From: Anaerotruncus sp. MC2020
Lineage (GTDB): Bacteria > Bacillota > Clostridia > Oscillospirales > Ruminococcaceae
Direction: 5' to 3'
Assembly (NCBI GenBank): GCA_000701945.1
Contig: KL370840.1
Location: forward strand, 124,001 to 188,000
Length of the DNA stretch: 64,000 nt
Below, in pieces: positions 52,867-62,009 of this stretch. The notes under the pieces were generated by a model. That model made no database searches. It was not told where the DNA came from and was given only the letters and a program-made list of their open reading frames with translations. Made by a program: the position numbers and the translations under genes. Numbering within the stretch: the stretch's first letter is position 1; each line of letters starts with the position of its first letter.

Positions 52867-52878
52867 GCTCCATATAAC

Positions 52879-52914
52879 AAGAAGAACCTCTCGGCTATCC
52901 GAGAGGTTCTTCTT
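52879..52914. terminator. Shared terminator between convergent ECF operons
   Basis: A 16-bp perfect stem AAGAAGAACCTCTCGG / CCGAGAGGTTCTTCTT with loop CTAT. The following T content is poor, so efficiency is uncertain. It lies between the tail-to-tail operons ending at 52866 and 52985. Confidence 0.7.
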
Positions 52915-52984
52915 GCTTTGTCAGATTTGAATGGAGCGTGCGGGCGGCTGTACGCCGCCTCTGCACTTATTGGAGGATATGTGT

Positions 52985-53866
52985 TTACCAGCCGTATATA
53001 TCTTCGCGCATTCCAATTTCTGCGCCGCGCTTCGTAAGGAAGTACCACTGGCTCGGAGTGAGCATTGCTTCTTCGGGTTCTACGGATTTCCCTATCATGT
53101 CGGGAGTTCTGCGCCATACCCACTGTTCTGACAGGTTGATGAGGTACTCCGTTCCGTCGGGAGCAATAAGTCTGTACTGGGGGATACCGTCGCAGGTATA
53201 GGGCGAGTAGCTCAGCGATGCCAAGTCCGCGAAAATGTCGTAGTCCCATTCAGCAGGGTCAATATTGGGGTGCCAGTTTGGGTCAATACGGGTCGTCTGC
53301 GGGAACTGCGTCCATACTGGGATTGTCGTAGTCTGAACTGTAGTCTGAGTGGACAGAGGAGCTCCGCTGCACACTTGGTGTGTCGTGGTTGTCGAAGCCT
53401 GTTTATCTGTCTTAGGCTGTTCATCTGTTGAGTCAGTAACGGTCTGCTCGTCCTCGGGCGGGTCTGTAACTGGCTGTGTATCGGTACTTTCTCTTGTTTC
53501 GCCCTTGATAGTTGTCTTTGCGAGCGTGTCTCTCTTTCGTGTCAGCACGGTGGTCTGCACCTCGCTTGCCTCCTCGGCAGATGTAGTCTCGGTCTCGGCT
53601 GTGGAAGCCGCTATTATGCGCTCCTCGTCGGGTGTGGGAGCTCCTCTGTGCGTGAGGAAGTGCGTTCCCGCGGTGACTGCTCCGATGACCAGCAGAAGCG
53701 AAGCTGCGAGCGTTGCAATGGTCTGCCATACGGGGCGGCGGTACTGCTCCACGCCCGATACTGAATCAGCATACTGCGAATCATCGGCTTTTGCGGGAGC
53801 ATCGGCGTCACGCATGAGGTCGTCATCTATCATGCTCATCGCCTTTAAGAAATCCTTTTTATTCAT
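52985..53866 (-). CDS. Putative anti-sigma membrane protein
   Basis: The start is taken as ATG 53866 (SD GAGGGG; an ATG at 53872 sits too close to it). The product has 293 residues: cytoplasmic part (1-46) ending SGVEQYRRPVWQT, membrane helix (about 48-70), then HRGAPTPDE, a Thr/Glu/Asp-rich stalk (about 85-185) and a small ectodomain (about 200-293; IPQYRLIAPDGTEYLINLSEQWVWR is split here as IPQYRLIAPDG and LINLSEQWVW). It overlaps the sigma gene at 53859. It is the inverted paralogue of 51082-52866, with a much smaller ectodomain. Confidence 0.75.
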   Translation of the reverse strand: MNKKDFLKAMSMIDDDLMRDADAPAKADDSQYADSVSGVEQYRRPVWQTIATLAASLLLVIGAVTAGTHFLTHRGAPTPDEERIIAASTAETETTSAEEASEVQTTVLTRKRDTLAKTTIKGETRESTDTQPVTDPPEDEQTVTDSTDEQPKTDKQASTTTTHQVCSGAPLSTQTTVQTTTIPVWTQFPQTTRIDPNWHPNIDPAEWDYDIFADLASLSYSPYTCDGIPQYRLIAPDGTEYLINLSEQWVWRRTPDMIGKSVEPEEAMLTPSQWYFLTKRGAEIGMREDIYGW

Positions 53867-54413
53867 AGTCATACCCCTCTTTCGTCAAAAATTCTCTGAG
53901 CTTATTCCGTGTGCGGAAGAGATAAGTTGCAACCGTTTTCTCGTTCAGCGAGTACCGCCGCGCGATGTCCGCGAGGGAGTCCCCGAAGGTGTACCTGCGG
54001 ATGAAAACGCGCCTGTGTACGTCGTCCTGCGAGCGCAGGAAGCGGCTTATCGCGTCTGCGAGGTCGGAGAGCGCGATATTCTCGTCGGGAGTTGCGGGCA
54101 CGCAGTCGCCAATCTCGTCCAGCGAGACCGTGAAGCGGCTGTCACGCTTTGCCGCGGAGTTGTACTCGTACCTGTTTATGGCTATATTCCGTACAATTTT
54201 GCAGAGGTAGCTTTTCAGGTCGTCGGGAGCGGCAGGCGGGATGCTGTTCCACACCTCATAGTAGGCGGAGCTTACGCACTCCTCGATGTCCTCCCGCTGT
54301 GAGAGCACATTTCCCGCAATATAGCGGCAGAGTCGGTCGTATCTGTCGCGCAGCTCCGTGAGCGCGGACTCGTCCCTTTTTCGGAGCAGCTCAATTATGC
54401 TTGCGTCATCCAA
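53859..54413 (-). CDS. ECF-type RNA polymerase sigma factor (minus-strand pair)
   Basis: A 184-residue protein with RBS AAAGGAGG. The start at 54413 is the ATG whose complement is CAT at 54411-54413. Region 2 (about 10-85: TELRDRYDRLCRYIAGNVLS, DIEECVSSAYYEVW) and region 4 (about 125-180: HRRVFIRRYTFGDSLADIAR, EKTVATYLFRTRNKLREFL) are nearly collinear with the sigma at 50535-51089. First gene of a two-gene operon. Confidence 0.92.
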   Translation of the reverse strand: MDDASIIELLRKRDESALTELRDRYDRLCRYIAGNVLSQREDIEECVSSAYYEVWNSIPPAAPDDLKSYLCKIVRNIAINRYEYNSAAKRDSRFTVSLDEIGDCVPATPDENIALSDLADAISRFLRSQDDVHRRVFIRRYTFGDSLADIARRYSLNEKTVATYLFRTRNKLREFLTKEGYDYE

Positions 54414-54460
54414 TGGATAAGCCTCCTTTCGCGAGGCGTTGAGGTCCTCTGACTATATAG

Positions 54461-54486
54461 ACAGGAAAAAGAGGGGAATTATTTCA
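54461..54486 (-). promoter_or_regulatory. Putative ECF-type promoter of the minus-strand ECF operon
   Basis: TGAAAT, 16 bases, CTGT, then CTATATAGTCAGAGG. It aligns with the element at 50462-50487 and both are followed by AGAGGACCTCA and a GGCTTATC before the start codon. Confidence 0.55.
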
Positions 54487-54546
54487 AGTTTGAAAAAATT
54501 TGTAGGGGACGCCGCCCTCGGCGTTCAGCGAATCTCTATTTACTTA

Positions 54547-54585
54547 AAAACAGTCCTAAAGAAGCGGCTTCTTTAGGACTGTTTT
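54547..54585 (-). terminator. Terminator of the CE1 esterase gene
   Basis: An 18-bp perfect stem AAAACAGTCCTAAAGAAG / CTTCTTTAGGACTGTTTT with loop CGG, just after the esterase stop at 54591 on the minus strand. Upstream of it, 54502-54521 holds a small GTAGGGG-type hairpin. Confidence 0.88.
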
Positions 54586-54590
54586 GCATT

Positions 54591-56219
54591 TTATTCTCCT
54601 GTCTCGTGGAAGAAGTAGGGGAGAGCGTCGTATACGTAGTGTCTTACGTAGCCCCACCAGTGAGTCTTGCCGGGAGCGACCATGAAGTAGAAGTTGCCCT
54701 CGGAGAAGTCGGAGGTGAACTTGAACTGGCTCATCTTCTTCATCTCGTCCACCTGCGGATTAACGTTCGGGTAGGCGATATCGTCAGAGCCTGTAGCCGC
54801 GAAAATGAAGAACTGTCTGTTGGTGTAGCCGAAGTTGTCAACGGCGTCCGCGAGGGACTTAGCCTTGCCGTAAGCGCCGTTTGCTCCCCAGTGGTCGCCG
54901 CTGAGAGGCATGAGGTAGCCGACCATGTCGAGGTCGTTCTGCATTACTGCCCAAGTCGAAACAGAGCCCATTGAGAAGCCGCCGTAAGCGCGGTGCATTC
55001 TCGAAGCCTTGATATCCTCCGCGGAGGTCGATTCTGCGTATGTCGAATACTTGCCCTCGACGAACGGAACAACGCTCTGGCGGAACTCCTCATAGAAGTT
55101 CGCAGCCTCGCTGCCCGTGCCGTTGAACGTAGGAGTTACAACGATGAGGGGGTCAAGCTCGCCGTTCATTATCATATGGTCGAGCATATTCTGTATCATG
55201 GTGTCGTCCTGGAAGAACAGCGTATTTTCGTTCTCGCCGCCGCCGTGCATGAGGTAGAATATGTTGTATTTCTTTTCGGGGGCATAGTTGTAGGGAGTAT
55301 AAACGTAAAGTGACTTAGTGCCCCTTATGCCGTTGTAGGTCTCCTTTGTGACCTTGCCCTGCTGCTCACACTTGTTGAAGTAGTTGCCGGGAGCCTCCTT
55401 GAACTGCTTGTTAGCGTCATACTCGAAGGGAGTTACCTCCTCCTCGGGAGTATTGTCAGGGAACTCGGTTATCTTGCCGCTCAGGAATTCGTCGAGCAGA
55501 ACGAGGTCGTTTACCGCGTAATCCTTGCTCTGGTCAACGTCAGCATTTATCATCATGTCTGACGGCTTGTCAGCAGCGACAATGAGATTTCTTGCGCAGA
55601 TGAGGTCGAAGGTGTCGATGACACCGTCCGAGCAGAGGTCGCCGGGGATGTACTTGCCGCCGAGCGCACCTTCGATTTTGGAGCCCTTCTCGGCTATTTT
55701 TACATCGTCGACGAAGAAATCGCCTGTACCCTTAGCTGTCTCGATATACACAGTGATATCGCTCGCGCCCTCGGGAATAGTGAAGTTCGGGTTTGCGAGC
55801 TGAGCCCACTTGCCCTTGATAATGGTAGCGCTTGCTATCTTGACGTACTTGTCCTCGGAGCCGTCGTTGTACTGCATAGTGAAGTGGTAGAGCGCGGTAT
55901 CCTTGCCGCTGTCGTACCGGACATTCGCGCTGAAGCTGTACGCCTGACCAGCCACAAATCCGCTTCCGAGGGAGATAGCGGCGCCGTTCCAGGAGTCACT
56001 TCTGTTGGAGCAGTAGAGCGCATTGCTGCCGTTAAACGAGGCATTGTTTGACGTCTCGACATTTGCGCCGCCTCTTCCTGACCATCCGTCGTCGCCGCCC
56101 TCGAACGAGCAGCTGAGAAGGAAGCTGTCAGGAGCTTCCGCGCCGGCAGAGGCTTGCGGCGCGACCGCAGCAGCTGAGAGAGTCAGCGCTGCCGCGGCGA
56201 GTGAGAGAAGGTTTTTCAT
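54591..56219 (-). CDS. Cellulosomal CBM22-dockerin-CE1 esterase
   Basis: A 542-residue secreted protein. After the signal peptide (about 1-26) comes a CBM22-like module (about 30-180; SCSFEGGDDGWSGRGG start, DFFVDDVKI end). A dockerin lies in the middle (about 190-255; DLCSDGVIDTFD and DVDQSKDYAVND), followed by a CE1 esterase domain (about 265-542). The esterase has GFSMGS with Ser416, HGGG near the start and His520 (GKTHWW) as catalytic histidine. The order CBM22-dockerin-CE1, with the dockerin between binding and catalytic modules, is known from xylan esterases of R. flavefaciens. It should remove acetyl or feruloyl groups from xylan as part of the cellulosome. It has its own terminator and is not in an operon with the GH31 gene. 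Confidence 0.92.
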   Translation of the reverse strand: MKNLLSLAAAALTLSAAAVAPQASAGAEAPDSFLLSCSFEGGDDGWSGRGGANVETSNNASFNGSNALYCSNRSDSWNGAAISLGSGFVAGQAYSFSANVRYDSGKDTALYHFTMQYNDGSEDKYVKIASATIIKGKWAQLANPNFTIPEGASDITVYIETAKGTGDFFVDDVKIAEKGSKIEGALGGKYIPGDLCSDGVIDTFDLICARNLIVAADKPSDMMINADVDQSKDYAVNDLVLLDEFLSGKITEFPDNTPEEEVTPFEYDANKQFKEAPGNYFNKCEQQGKVTKETYNGIRGTKSLYVYTPYNYAPEKKYNIFYLMHGGGENENTLFFQDDTMIQNMLDHMIMNGELDPLIVVTPTFNGTGSEAANFYEEFRQSVVPFVEGKYSTYAESTSAEDIKASRMHRAYGGFSMGSVSTWAVMQNDLDMVGYLMPLSGDHWGANGAYGKAKSLADAVDNFGYTNRQFFIFAATGSDDIAYPNVNPQVDEMKKMSQFKFTSDFSEGNFYFMVAPGKTHWWGYVRHYVYDALPYFFHETGE

Positions 56220-56430
56220 TGGTATTCCCCATTTCTATAATTTTTAACCCTTTCGGGTCATTTACCTTATATTTTTTTAAGGTATTCTTTTTGATATAAT
56301 GATTCACAAAAACAAATTGAAAACTTGTTATAACTTTAATCGTTTTTATGATAGCAGATAATAACAGGATTTTCAATTCATTTTTTGCGCTTTATAAATC
56401 AATAATTGCGCTTATATGGCTAAAAAAGCA

Positions 56431-56460
56431 AAAAAACTCCGAGGGATTAACCCTCGGAGT
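56431..56460 (-). terminator. Terminator of the GH31 gene
   Basis: A 10-bp stem ACTCCGAGGG / CCCTCGGAGT with loop ATTAA; TTTTT follows on the minus strand. The rest of 56220-56430 is AT-rich leader of the esterase gene, with no gene. Confidence 0.85.
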
Positions 56461-56473
56461 GATTGAATATGTG

Positions 56474-58789
56474 TCAGTTTGTTACAATATTTAATCCTTG
56501 TGTGCTCTCGACGGTGAACGGTTTTGTCGTACCTGAAACAGTAACGGTAACAGTGTCACCGCTGCGCACAGCCTTTATCTCGGCTGCGAGATTAGCGTTC
56601 ATGTCGTAGACCTGAGTTTCGGCGGTTTTGCCGTCCTCAAGCCCGTAGATGACTATTTTCATATTGTCGGTGTAGTCGTACTCGACCGTGCGCTTGAAGT
56701 CGCCATATACGATAATTGAGTTCGACTTTGCATAGAGCGGCATACCGAAGTAGTCGTACTTCTTCGTGTACCAGCTTCCGCCCGCGAGCTGCTCGCCAGT
56801 CTGTATATCCGTCCAGATTCCGCCCTCGGGGAGGTAGAAATCGCATACTCCGTCCTCGCTGAATACAGGAGCAACGAGCAGGCTGTCGCCGAGCATATAC
56901 TGCGTGTCGACGGTCAGAGCGGCACGGTCATAGCCGAAATCGACTACCATAGCCCTCATCATCGGAACACCGGTTTTGTGCGTGAACACTGCATTTTTGA
57001 ACAGGTACGGCATGAGCCTTCCCTTGAGCTTGACAAAGTGGCTGGAGACATCGCAGCTCTCCTCGTCGAACAGCCACGGCACACGATATGAGCCGCTTCC
57101 GTGGTAGCGCGAGTGCGTGGACATCAGACCGAACGCAGTCCAGCGCTTGTAGAGGTCGGGGGAGCCAGTAGCCTCGAATCCCGATATATCGTGGGAGAAG
57201 AAGCCGAAGCCCGACAGGCAGAGCGATAATCCGCCGCGGAGCGTCTCCCACATGGATTCGTAGTTGGAGAAGCAGTCGCCGCCCCAGTGTACGGGAAATT
57301 TCTGACCTCCCGCCGTAGCCGAGCGCGCGAAGAGGCAGGCATTGTTCATGCCCTTGACGTCCTGTAAAGCCTCAAATACGGTCTTATTGTAAAGGTAGGT
57401 GTAATAGTTGTGCATCTTGAACGGGTCTGAGCCGTCGAAGTAAGCGACATCGGTGGGGATTCGCTCGCCGAAGTCAGTTTTTATCGCGTCTACGCCCATT
57501 TCAGCGAGCGCCTTTATCTTTGAGACGAACCATTCGCAAGCCGCAGGATTGGTGAAGTCGATAATCGCGAGTCCGGGCTGCCACATATCGCACTGGAAAA
57601 CGGAGCCGTCCTTATTCTTGATAAAGTAGCCCTTCTCCATGCACTCATCGAACACGGGAGCGCACTGGCTGACGTAGGGGTTTATCCACACGCATATTTT
57701 CAGACCCTTCGCCTTCAGCCGTGCAAGCATGGACTTCGGATCAGGGAACATATCCTTGTCCCATTCAAAGCCTGTCCACTGGAATTCCTTCATCCAGAAG
57801 CAGTCAAAGTGGAAGACCTCGAGGGGGATATCGCGGCGCTCCATTTCGTCGATGAAGGAGCTGACAGTTTCCTCGTCGTAGCTTGTAGTGAACGATGTCG
57901 AGAGCCAAAGTCCGAAGGTGTATGCAGGGGGGAGCGCAGGCTTGCCCGTGAGGTCGGTATAGCGTGATATAGCGTCAGCGACGGTCTCACCGCCGAACAG
58001 GAAATACTCCATGCGCTGACCCTGAACCGAGAACGCGACCTTTGACACGGTCTCACTCGCGACCTCGAAGCTGACGCATTCGGGGTGGTTGACGAAGACG
58101 CCGTAGCCGCGTGACGACACGTAGAAGGGGATAGACTTGTAGCTCTGCTCTGAGCAGGTGCCTCCGTCGTTGTTCCAGACCTCGACAGTCTGACCGTTCT
58201 TGACGAAGGTCGAGAATTTCTCGCCGAAGCCGTATATGTACTCGCCGACGCTCAGTCCGAGCATCTCGCGGATATGTGAGCTGTCGCCGTTGTCGGACTG
58301 CGCAAAGAAGCGGCTGCCCTGCTCGGAGGCAGTCCTGTTGCTGCGCAGCCACTCCTCCTCCTCGACGAGGGAGGTCGTGCGCCAGCCCTGCTTGGTGAGG
58401 AGCCTGCCGTCGTACCGGTAAGAGATGTTCCAGCCCGATTTTTCGGCGCCTATCCTGACACTCGTTTTGCCTGAGATGAGCTCGTATCCGCCGTCATCGG
58501 TCTTGCGGACAACAGGCTTGAAGCTGTTATCCTCGTTGAGTTCGAACGAGGGAGCTTTGCGGAGCGCGCCCTTGAAGTGCTCGATAGTGACCTTGATGCT
58601 GTTCTCGAGGGTGGAGGTATAGCGTACCGTCAGCATGGGACCTCCGAGGGTCATGCCGCGGTTGCCTATCCATTGATTTGTGGCGTAAACGGTCACGGAT
58701 GTTTCATCTGCTTCGATGGTGTACATCTGTGTAGCGTAGTTCACGCTGTAGCCGGGCTTGTTGAGCCAGAATCCGTCAGAAACCTTCAT
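56474..58789 (-). CDS. GH31 alpha-xylosidase-like, intracellular
   Basis: The start is ATG 58789 behind AAAAGGAG; an upstream in-frame ATG at 58858 has no ribosome site. The product has 771 residues without signal peptide. The N-terminal beta-sandwich (about 1-270) is followed by the GH31 barrel (about 275-600) with nucleophile Asp439 (IKTDFGERIP) and acid/base Asp505 (HWGGDC), then a C-terminal sandwich (about 610-771; YDYFGMPLYAKSNSI). The motif KTDFGERIP and the segment SDPFKMHNYY are typical of YicI-type alpha-xylosidases rather than alpha-glucosidases. It probably releases xylose from imported xyloglucan fragments. A CRE-type or other operator was not found. Confidence 0.9.
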   Translation of the reverse strand: MKVSDGFWLNKPGYSVNYATQMYTIEADETSVTVYATNQWIGNRGMTLGGPMLTVRYTSTLENSIKVTIEHFKGALRKAPSFELNEDNSFKPVVRKTDDGGYELISGKTSVRIGAEKSGWNISYRYDGRLLTKQGWRTTSLVEEEEWLRSNRTASEQGSRFFAQSDNGDSSHIREMLGLSVGEYIYGFGEKFSTFVKNGQTVEVWNNDGGTCSEQSYKSIPFYVSSRGYGVFVNHPECVSFEVASETVSKVAFSVQGQRMEYFLFGGETVADAISRYTDLTGKPALPPAYTFGLWLSTSFTTSYDEETVSSFIDEMERRDIPLEVFHFDCFWMKEFQWTGFEWDKDMFPDPKSMLARLKAKGLKICVWINPYVSQCAPVFDECMEKGYFIKNKDGSVFQCDMWQPGLAIIDFTNPAACEWFVSKIKALAEMGVDAIKTDFGERIPTDVAYFDGSDPFKMHNYYTYLYNKTVFEALQDVKGMNNACLFARSATAGGQKFPVHWGGDCFSNYESMWETLRGGLSLCLSGFGFFSHDISGFEATGSPDLYKRWTAFGLMSTHSRYHGSGSYRVPWLFDEESCDVSSHFVKLKGRLMPYLFKNAVFTHKTGVPMMRAMVVDFGYDRAALTVDTQYMLGDSLLVAPVFSEDGVCDFYLPEGGIWTDIQTGEQLAGGSWYTKKYDYFGMPLYAKSNSIIVYGDFKRTVEYDYTDNMKIVIYGLEDGKTAETQVYDMNANLAAEIKAVRSGDTVTVTVSGTTKPFTVESTQGLNIVTN

Positions 58790-58994
58790 AATAAACTCCT
58801 TTTCAGTCGGCGAGAGGGCGCCGCATTTTGTTGGATATAGATAAAAATTATCGTACAATCATAGTTGTAAACTATACAAAAGTGTCCTGATAACATATAC
58901 ATTCATTATAAAGTAAAAGACTATTTTTGTCAATACTAAAAAGCACGACTTCGCAATTTTTAATACAAACGCCAATAATTGCGATGATAAGGGC

Positions 58995-59023
58995 TTGACA
59001 AATCTTTTCGGGGCGTGTATAAT
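58995..59023 (+). promoter_or_regulatory. Promoter of valS
   Basis: TTGACA, 17 bases, TATAAT, upstream of the T-box leader. Confidence 0.88.
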
Positions 59024-59034
59024 AGTATCATATC

Positions 59035-59296
59035 ATAAAGACGATGACGAAGAGGAGTAACCGCTCCCTTGAACCTCAGAGAGCCGCCGTTAGGTGCGAG
59101 GCGGTGTGAGAGGCGCGGCGAAGTAGCTTCCGAGTCCCGCAGGCGAACGCGTGAGCAAGTAGTCGGCGGCGTGTCCTCACGTTACAGGGGAGGAGGTTTC
59201 ACGACCTCGCAGAGTGCGGATAGCGATATCCGAATTCAGGTGGTAACACGGACAATAGTTCGCCCTGAACCGTAAGGTTCGGGGCGATTTTTTTTG
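59035..59296 (+). promoter_or_regulatory. T-box riboswitch of valS
   Basis: A leader of about 260 bases with GATGACGAAGAGGAGTA near the base of stem I and the T-box AGGTGGTAACACGG at 59238-59251. A terminator with an 11-bp stem CGCCCTGAACC / GGTTCGGGGCG and eight T ends at 59295. The competing antiterminator would pair the T-box with sequence just before the terminator. A candidate specifier is GTA (Val) at 59123-59125, but the stem I fold was not computed. It should let valS be read when uncharged tRNA-Val accumulates. Confidence 0.9.
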
Positions 59297-59333
59297 CACG
59301 GACCGACATAATACTGTAAAAGGAGAAATATCA

Positions 59334-61952
59334 ATGGCAAAGGAACTTGCTAAAACCTACGACCCCAAGGACTTTGAGGACCGTATCTACGCCGCGTGGA
59401 ACGACAAGGGCTGTTTCCGCGCAGAGGTCGACCCCAAGAAAACGCCCTACACTATCGTTATCCCGCCTCCGAACATAACAGGACAGCTCCACATGGGACA
59501 CGCTCTTGACGAGACGCTTCAGGATATCCTTATCCGCTGGAAGAGAATGAGCGGCTACAGCGCACTGTGGCTCCCTGGTACTGACCACGCCGCTATCGCT
59601 ACAGAGGCTAAGATAGTCGAGGCGATGCGCAAGGAAGGCATCACAAAGGAGGACCTCGGACGCGACGGCTTCATGGAGCGTGCATGGGAGTGGAAGAAGC
59701 AGTACGGCGGACGTATCGTTGAACAGCTCAAGAAGCTCGGCTCGTCCTGTGACTGGTCACGTGAGCGCTTCACTATGGACGAGGGCTGTTCAAAGGCGGT
59801 CAAGGAGGTATTCGTAAAGTATTACGAAAAAGGTCTCATCTACCGCGGCGAGCGTATAATCAACTGGTGCCCGAAGTGTAAGACTTCTCTTTCCGACGCT
59901 GAGGTAACATACGAGGACCAGGCAGGTCATTTCTGGCATCTGCGCTACAAGATAAAGGACAGCGACGGCTATATCGAGCTTGCTACAACTCGTCCCGAGA
60001 CACTTCTCGGTGATACTGCGGTAGCTGTAAATCCCGCAGACGAGCGCTACAAGGACCTTGTTGGCAAGAAGCTCATTCTCCCGCTCGTTCACCGCGAGAT
60101 ACCCATTATCGCTGACGACTACGTTGATATCGAGTTCGGAACAGGCGTAGTTAAGATAACTCCTGCACACGACCCGAACGACTTCGAGGTAGGTCTGCGC
60201 CACAACCTGCCTGTTATCAACGTTCTGAACGACGATGCTACTATAGTTGACGACTATCCCGCATACGCAGGCATGGACAGATACGAAGCCCGCAAGAAGA
60301 TAGTCGAAGACCTTGAGGCTGAGGGCGCACTTGTTGAGATAGAGGACTACAGCCATAATGTCGGCACCTGCTACCGCTGTGGCACGACCGTTGAGCCGAA
60401 GGTATCGACTCAGTGGTTCGTCAAGATGAAGCCTCTCGCAGAGCCCGCAATTGCCGCAGTTAAGAACGGCGACACGAAGTTCGTGCCCGAGCGTTTCGAC
60501 AAGATATACTTCCACTGGCTCGACAATATCCGCGACTGGTGCATCTCCCGTCAGATCTGGTGGGGACATCAGATACCCGCGTTTTACTGCGACGAGTGCG
60601 GCGAAATGGTCGTAACAAAGGAGAACAGCGCAGTCTGCCCGAAGTGCGGCAAGCCCATGCGTCAGGACCCCGATACTCTCGACACATGGTTCAGCTCGGC
60701 GCTGTGGCCTTTCTCGACACTCGGCTGGCCCGAGAAGACAGCCGACCTCGACTACTTCTACCCGACGAACACCCTCGTAACAGGCTACGACATTATCTTC
60801 TTCTGGGTAATCAGAATGATGTTCAGCGGACTTGAAAACATGGGCAAGGTTCCGTTCGACACTGTCCTCATTCACGGACTTGTCCGCGACGCTCAGGGAC
60901 GCAAGATGTCCAAGTCGCTCGGCAACGGTATCGACCCGCTCGAGGTCATCAACGAGTACGGCGCGGACGCTCTCCGCTTCATGCTCGCGACAGGCAACTC
61001 GCCCGGAAACGATATGCGCTACATCGACGAGAAGGTCAAGGCGGCGCGCAACTTCGCGAATAAGCTCTGGAACGCATCACGCTTCATAATGATGAATCTG
61101 CCCGAGGACTTCGAGTTCAAGGGACTTCCCGCGGAGCTCGAGCTTGAGGACAAGTGGCTCGTCAACAAGTTCAATATCCTTGCTAAGGAGGTCAACGAGA
61201 ACCTCGACCGCTATGAGCTCGGCGTTGCTTCACAGAAGATATACGACTTCATCTGGGACGTTTACTGCGACTGGTACATCGAGCTCACAAAGCCGAGAAT
61301 ACAGGCAGGCGGCGAGACCAAGGCAAAGGCTCAGGCAGTGCTCGTATGGGCGATGCAGGGTATGCTGAAGCTTCTGCACCCGTTCATGCCGTTCATCACA
61401 GAGGAGATTTGGCAGGTACTCAACAACGAGAAGTCAATGATAATCCTCGAGACCTACCCGACCTACGACAGCTCTATCGACTTCACAGCCGAGGAGACAG
61501 CCTTCGAGAAGATAATCTCCGCGATAAAGGCAGTCCGCAATGTTCGCACGGAGATGAACGTACCTCCGTCGGTAAAGGCGAAGCTACTCATCGAGACAGC
61601 AGAGCCCGAGCTTTTCATGAGCTGCGGCGTATTCTTCGAGAAGCTCGCCTCAGCTTCGACTGTAGAGGCAGGCGCAAGCCTTGCTCACGACAACTGCGCG
61701 AATGCAGTCACGGACGCGGCACGCATCTTCATTCCTATGGACGAGCTCGTTGACAAGGAGAAGGAGATAGCACGTCTCGAGAAGGAAAAGGCAAAGGTTC
61801 AGAAGGACATCGACTTCCTCAGCAATAAGCTGGGCAATCAGGGCTTCGTAGCGAAGGCTCCCGCACAGCTTATCGAGTCTGAGAAGGCAAAGCTCGCTAA
61901 GGCTGAAGAGAAAATGGCTAAGATAGAGCAGTCTATCGCTGCATTCAAGTAA
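59334..61952 (+). CDS. valS: Valyl-tRNA synthetase
   Basis: An 872-residue class I synthetase with HIGH-type motif HMGH (53-56), KMSKS at 524-528 and the editing domain between them (about 185-345). A zinc-ribbon-like insert CDECGE ... CPKCGKP lies at about 420-450. The C-terminal coiled coil (ELVDKEKEIARLEKEKAKVQ) is typical of ValRS. It attaches valine to tRNA-Val in the cytoplasm. Regulated by the T-box leader. Followed by a weak hairpin (61957-61982) and a GNAT gene. Confidence 0.97.
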   Translation: MAKELAKTYDPKDFEDRIYAAWNDKGCFRAEVDPKKTPYTIVIPPPNITGQLHMGHALDETLQDILIRWKRMSGYSALWLPGTDHAAIATEAKIVEAMRKEGITKEDLGRDGFMERAWEWKKQYGGRIVEQLKKLGSSCDWSRERFTMDEGCSKAVKEVFVKYYEKGLIYRGERIINWCPKCKTSLSDAEVTYEDQAGHFWHLRYKIKDSDGYIELATTRPETLLGDTAVAVNPADERYKDLVGKKLILPLVHREIPIIADDYVDIEFGTGVVKITPAHDPNDFEVGLRHNLPVINVLNDDATIVDDYPAYAGMDRYEARKKIVEDLEAEGALVEIEDYSHNVGTCYRCGTTVEPKVSTQWFVKMKPLAEPAIAAVKNGDTKFVPERFDKIYFHWLDNIRDWCISRQIWWGHQIPAFYCDECGEMVVTKENSAVCPKCGKPMRQDPDTLDTWFSSALWPFSTLGWPEKTADLDYFYPTNTLVTGYDIIFFWVIRMMFSGLENMGKVPFDTVLIHGLVRDAQGRKMSKSLGNGIDPLEVINEYGADALRFMLATGNSPGNDMRYIDEKVKAARNFANKLWNASRFIMMNLPEDFEFKGLPAELELEDKWLVNKFNILAKEVNENLDRYELGVASQKIYDFIWDVYCDWYIELTKPRIQAGGETKAKAQAVLVWAMQGMLKLLHPFMPFITEEIWQVLNNEKSMIILETYPTYDSSIDFTAEETAFEKIISAIKAVRNVRTEMNVPPSVKAKLLIETAEPELFMSCGVFFEKLASASTVEAGASLAHDNCANAVTDAARIFIPMDELVDKEKEIARLEKEKAKVQKDIDFLSNKLGNQGFVAKAPAQLIESEKAKLAKAEEKMAKIEQSIAAFK

Positions 61953-62009
61953 TAAAGCAGGGGACGTCTTAACGGCGTCCCTAAGCATACCGTCAGAGGA
62001 GGCGAGACT

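Noticed and set aside
59790..60875. Minus-strand ORF of 361 codons opposite valS
   Set aside because: valS is certain on the plus strand; the long antisense frame follows from its codon usage.
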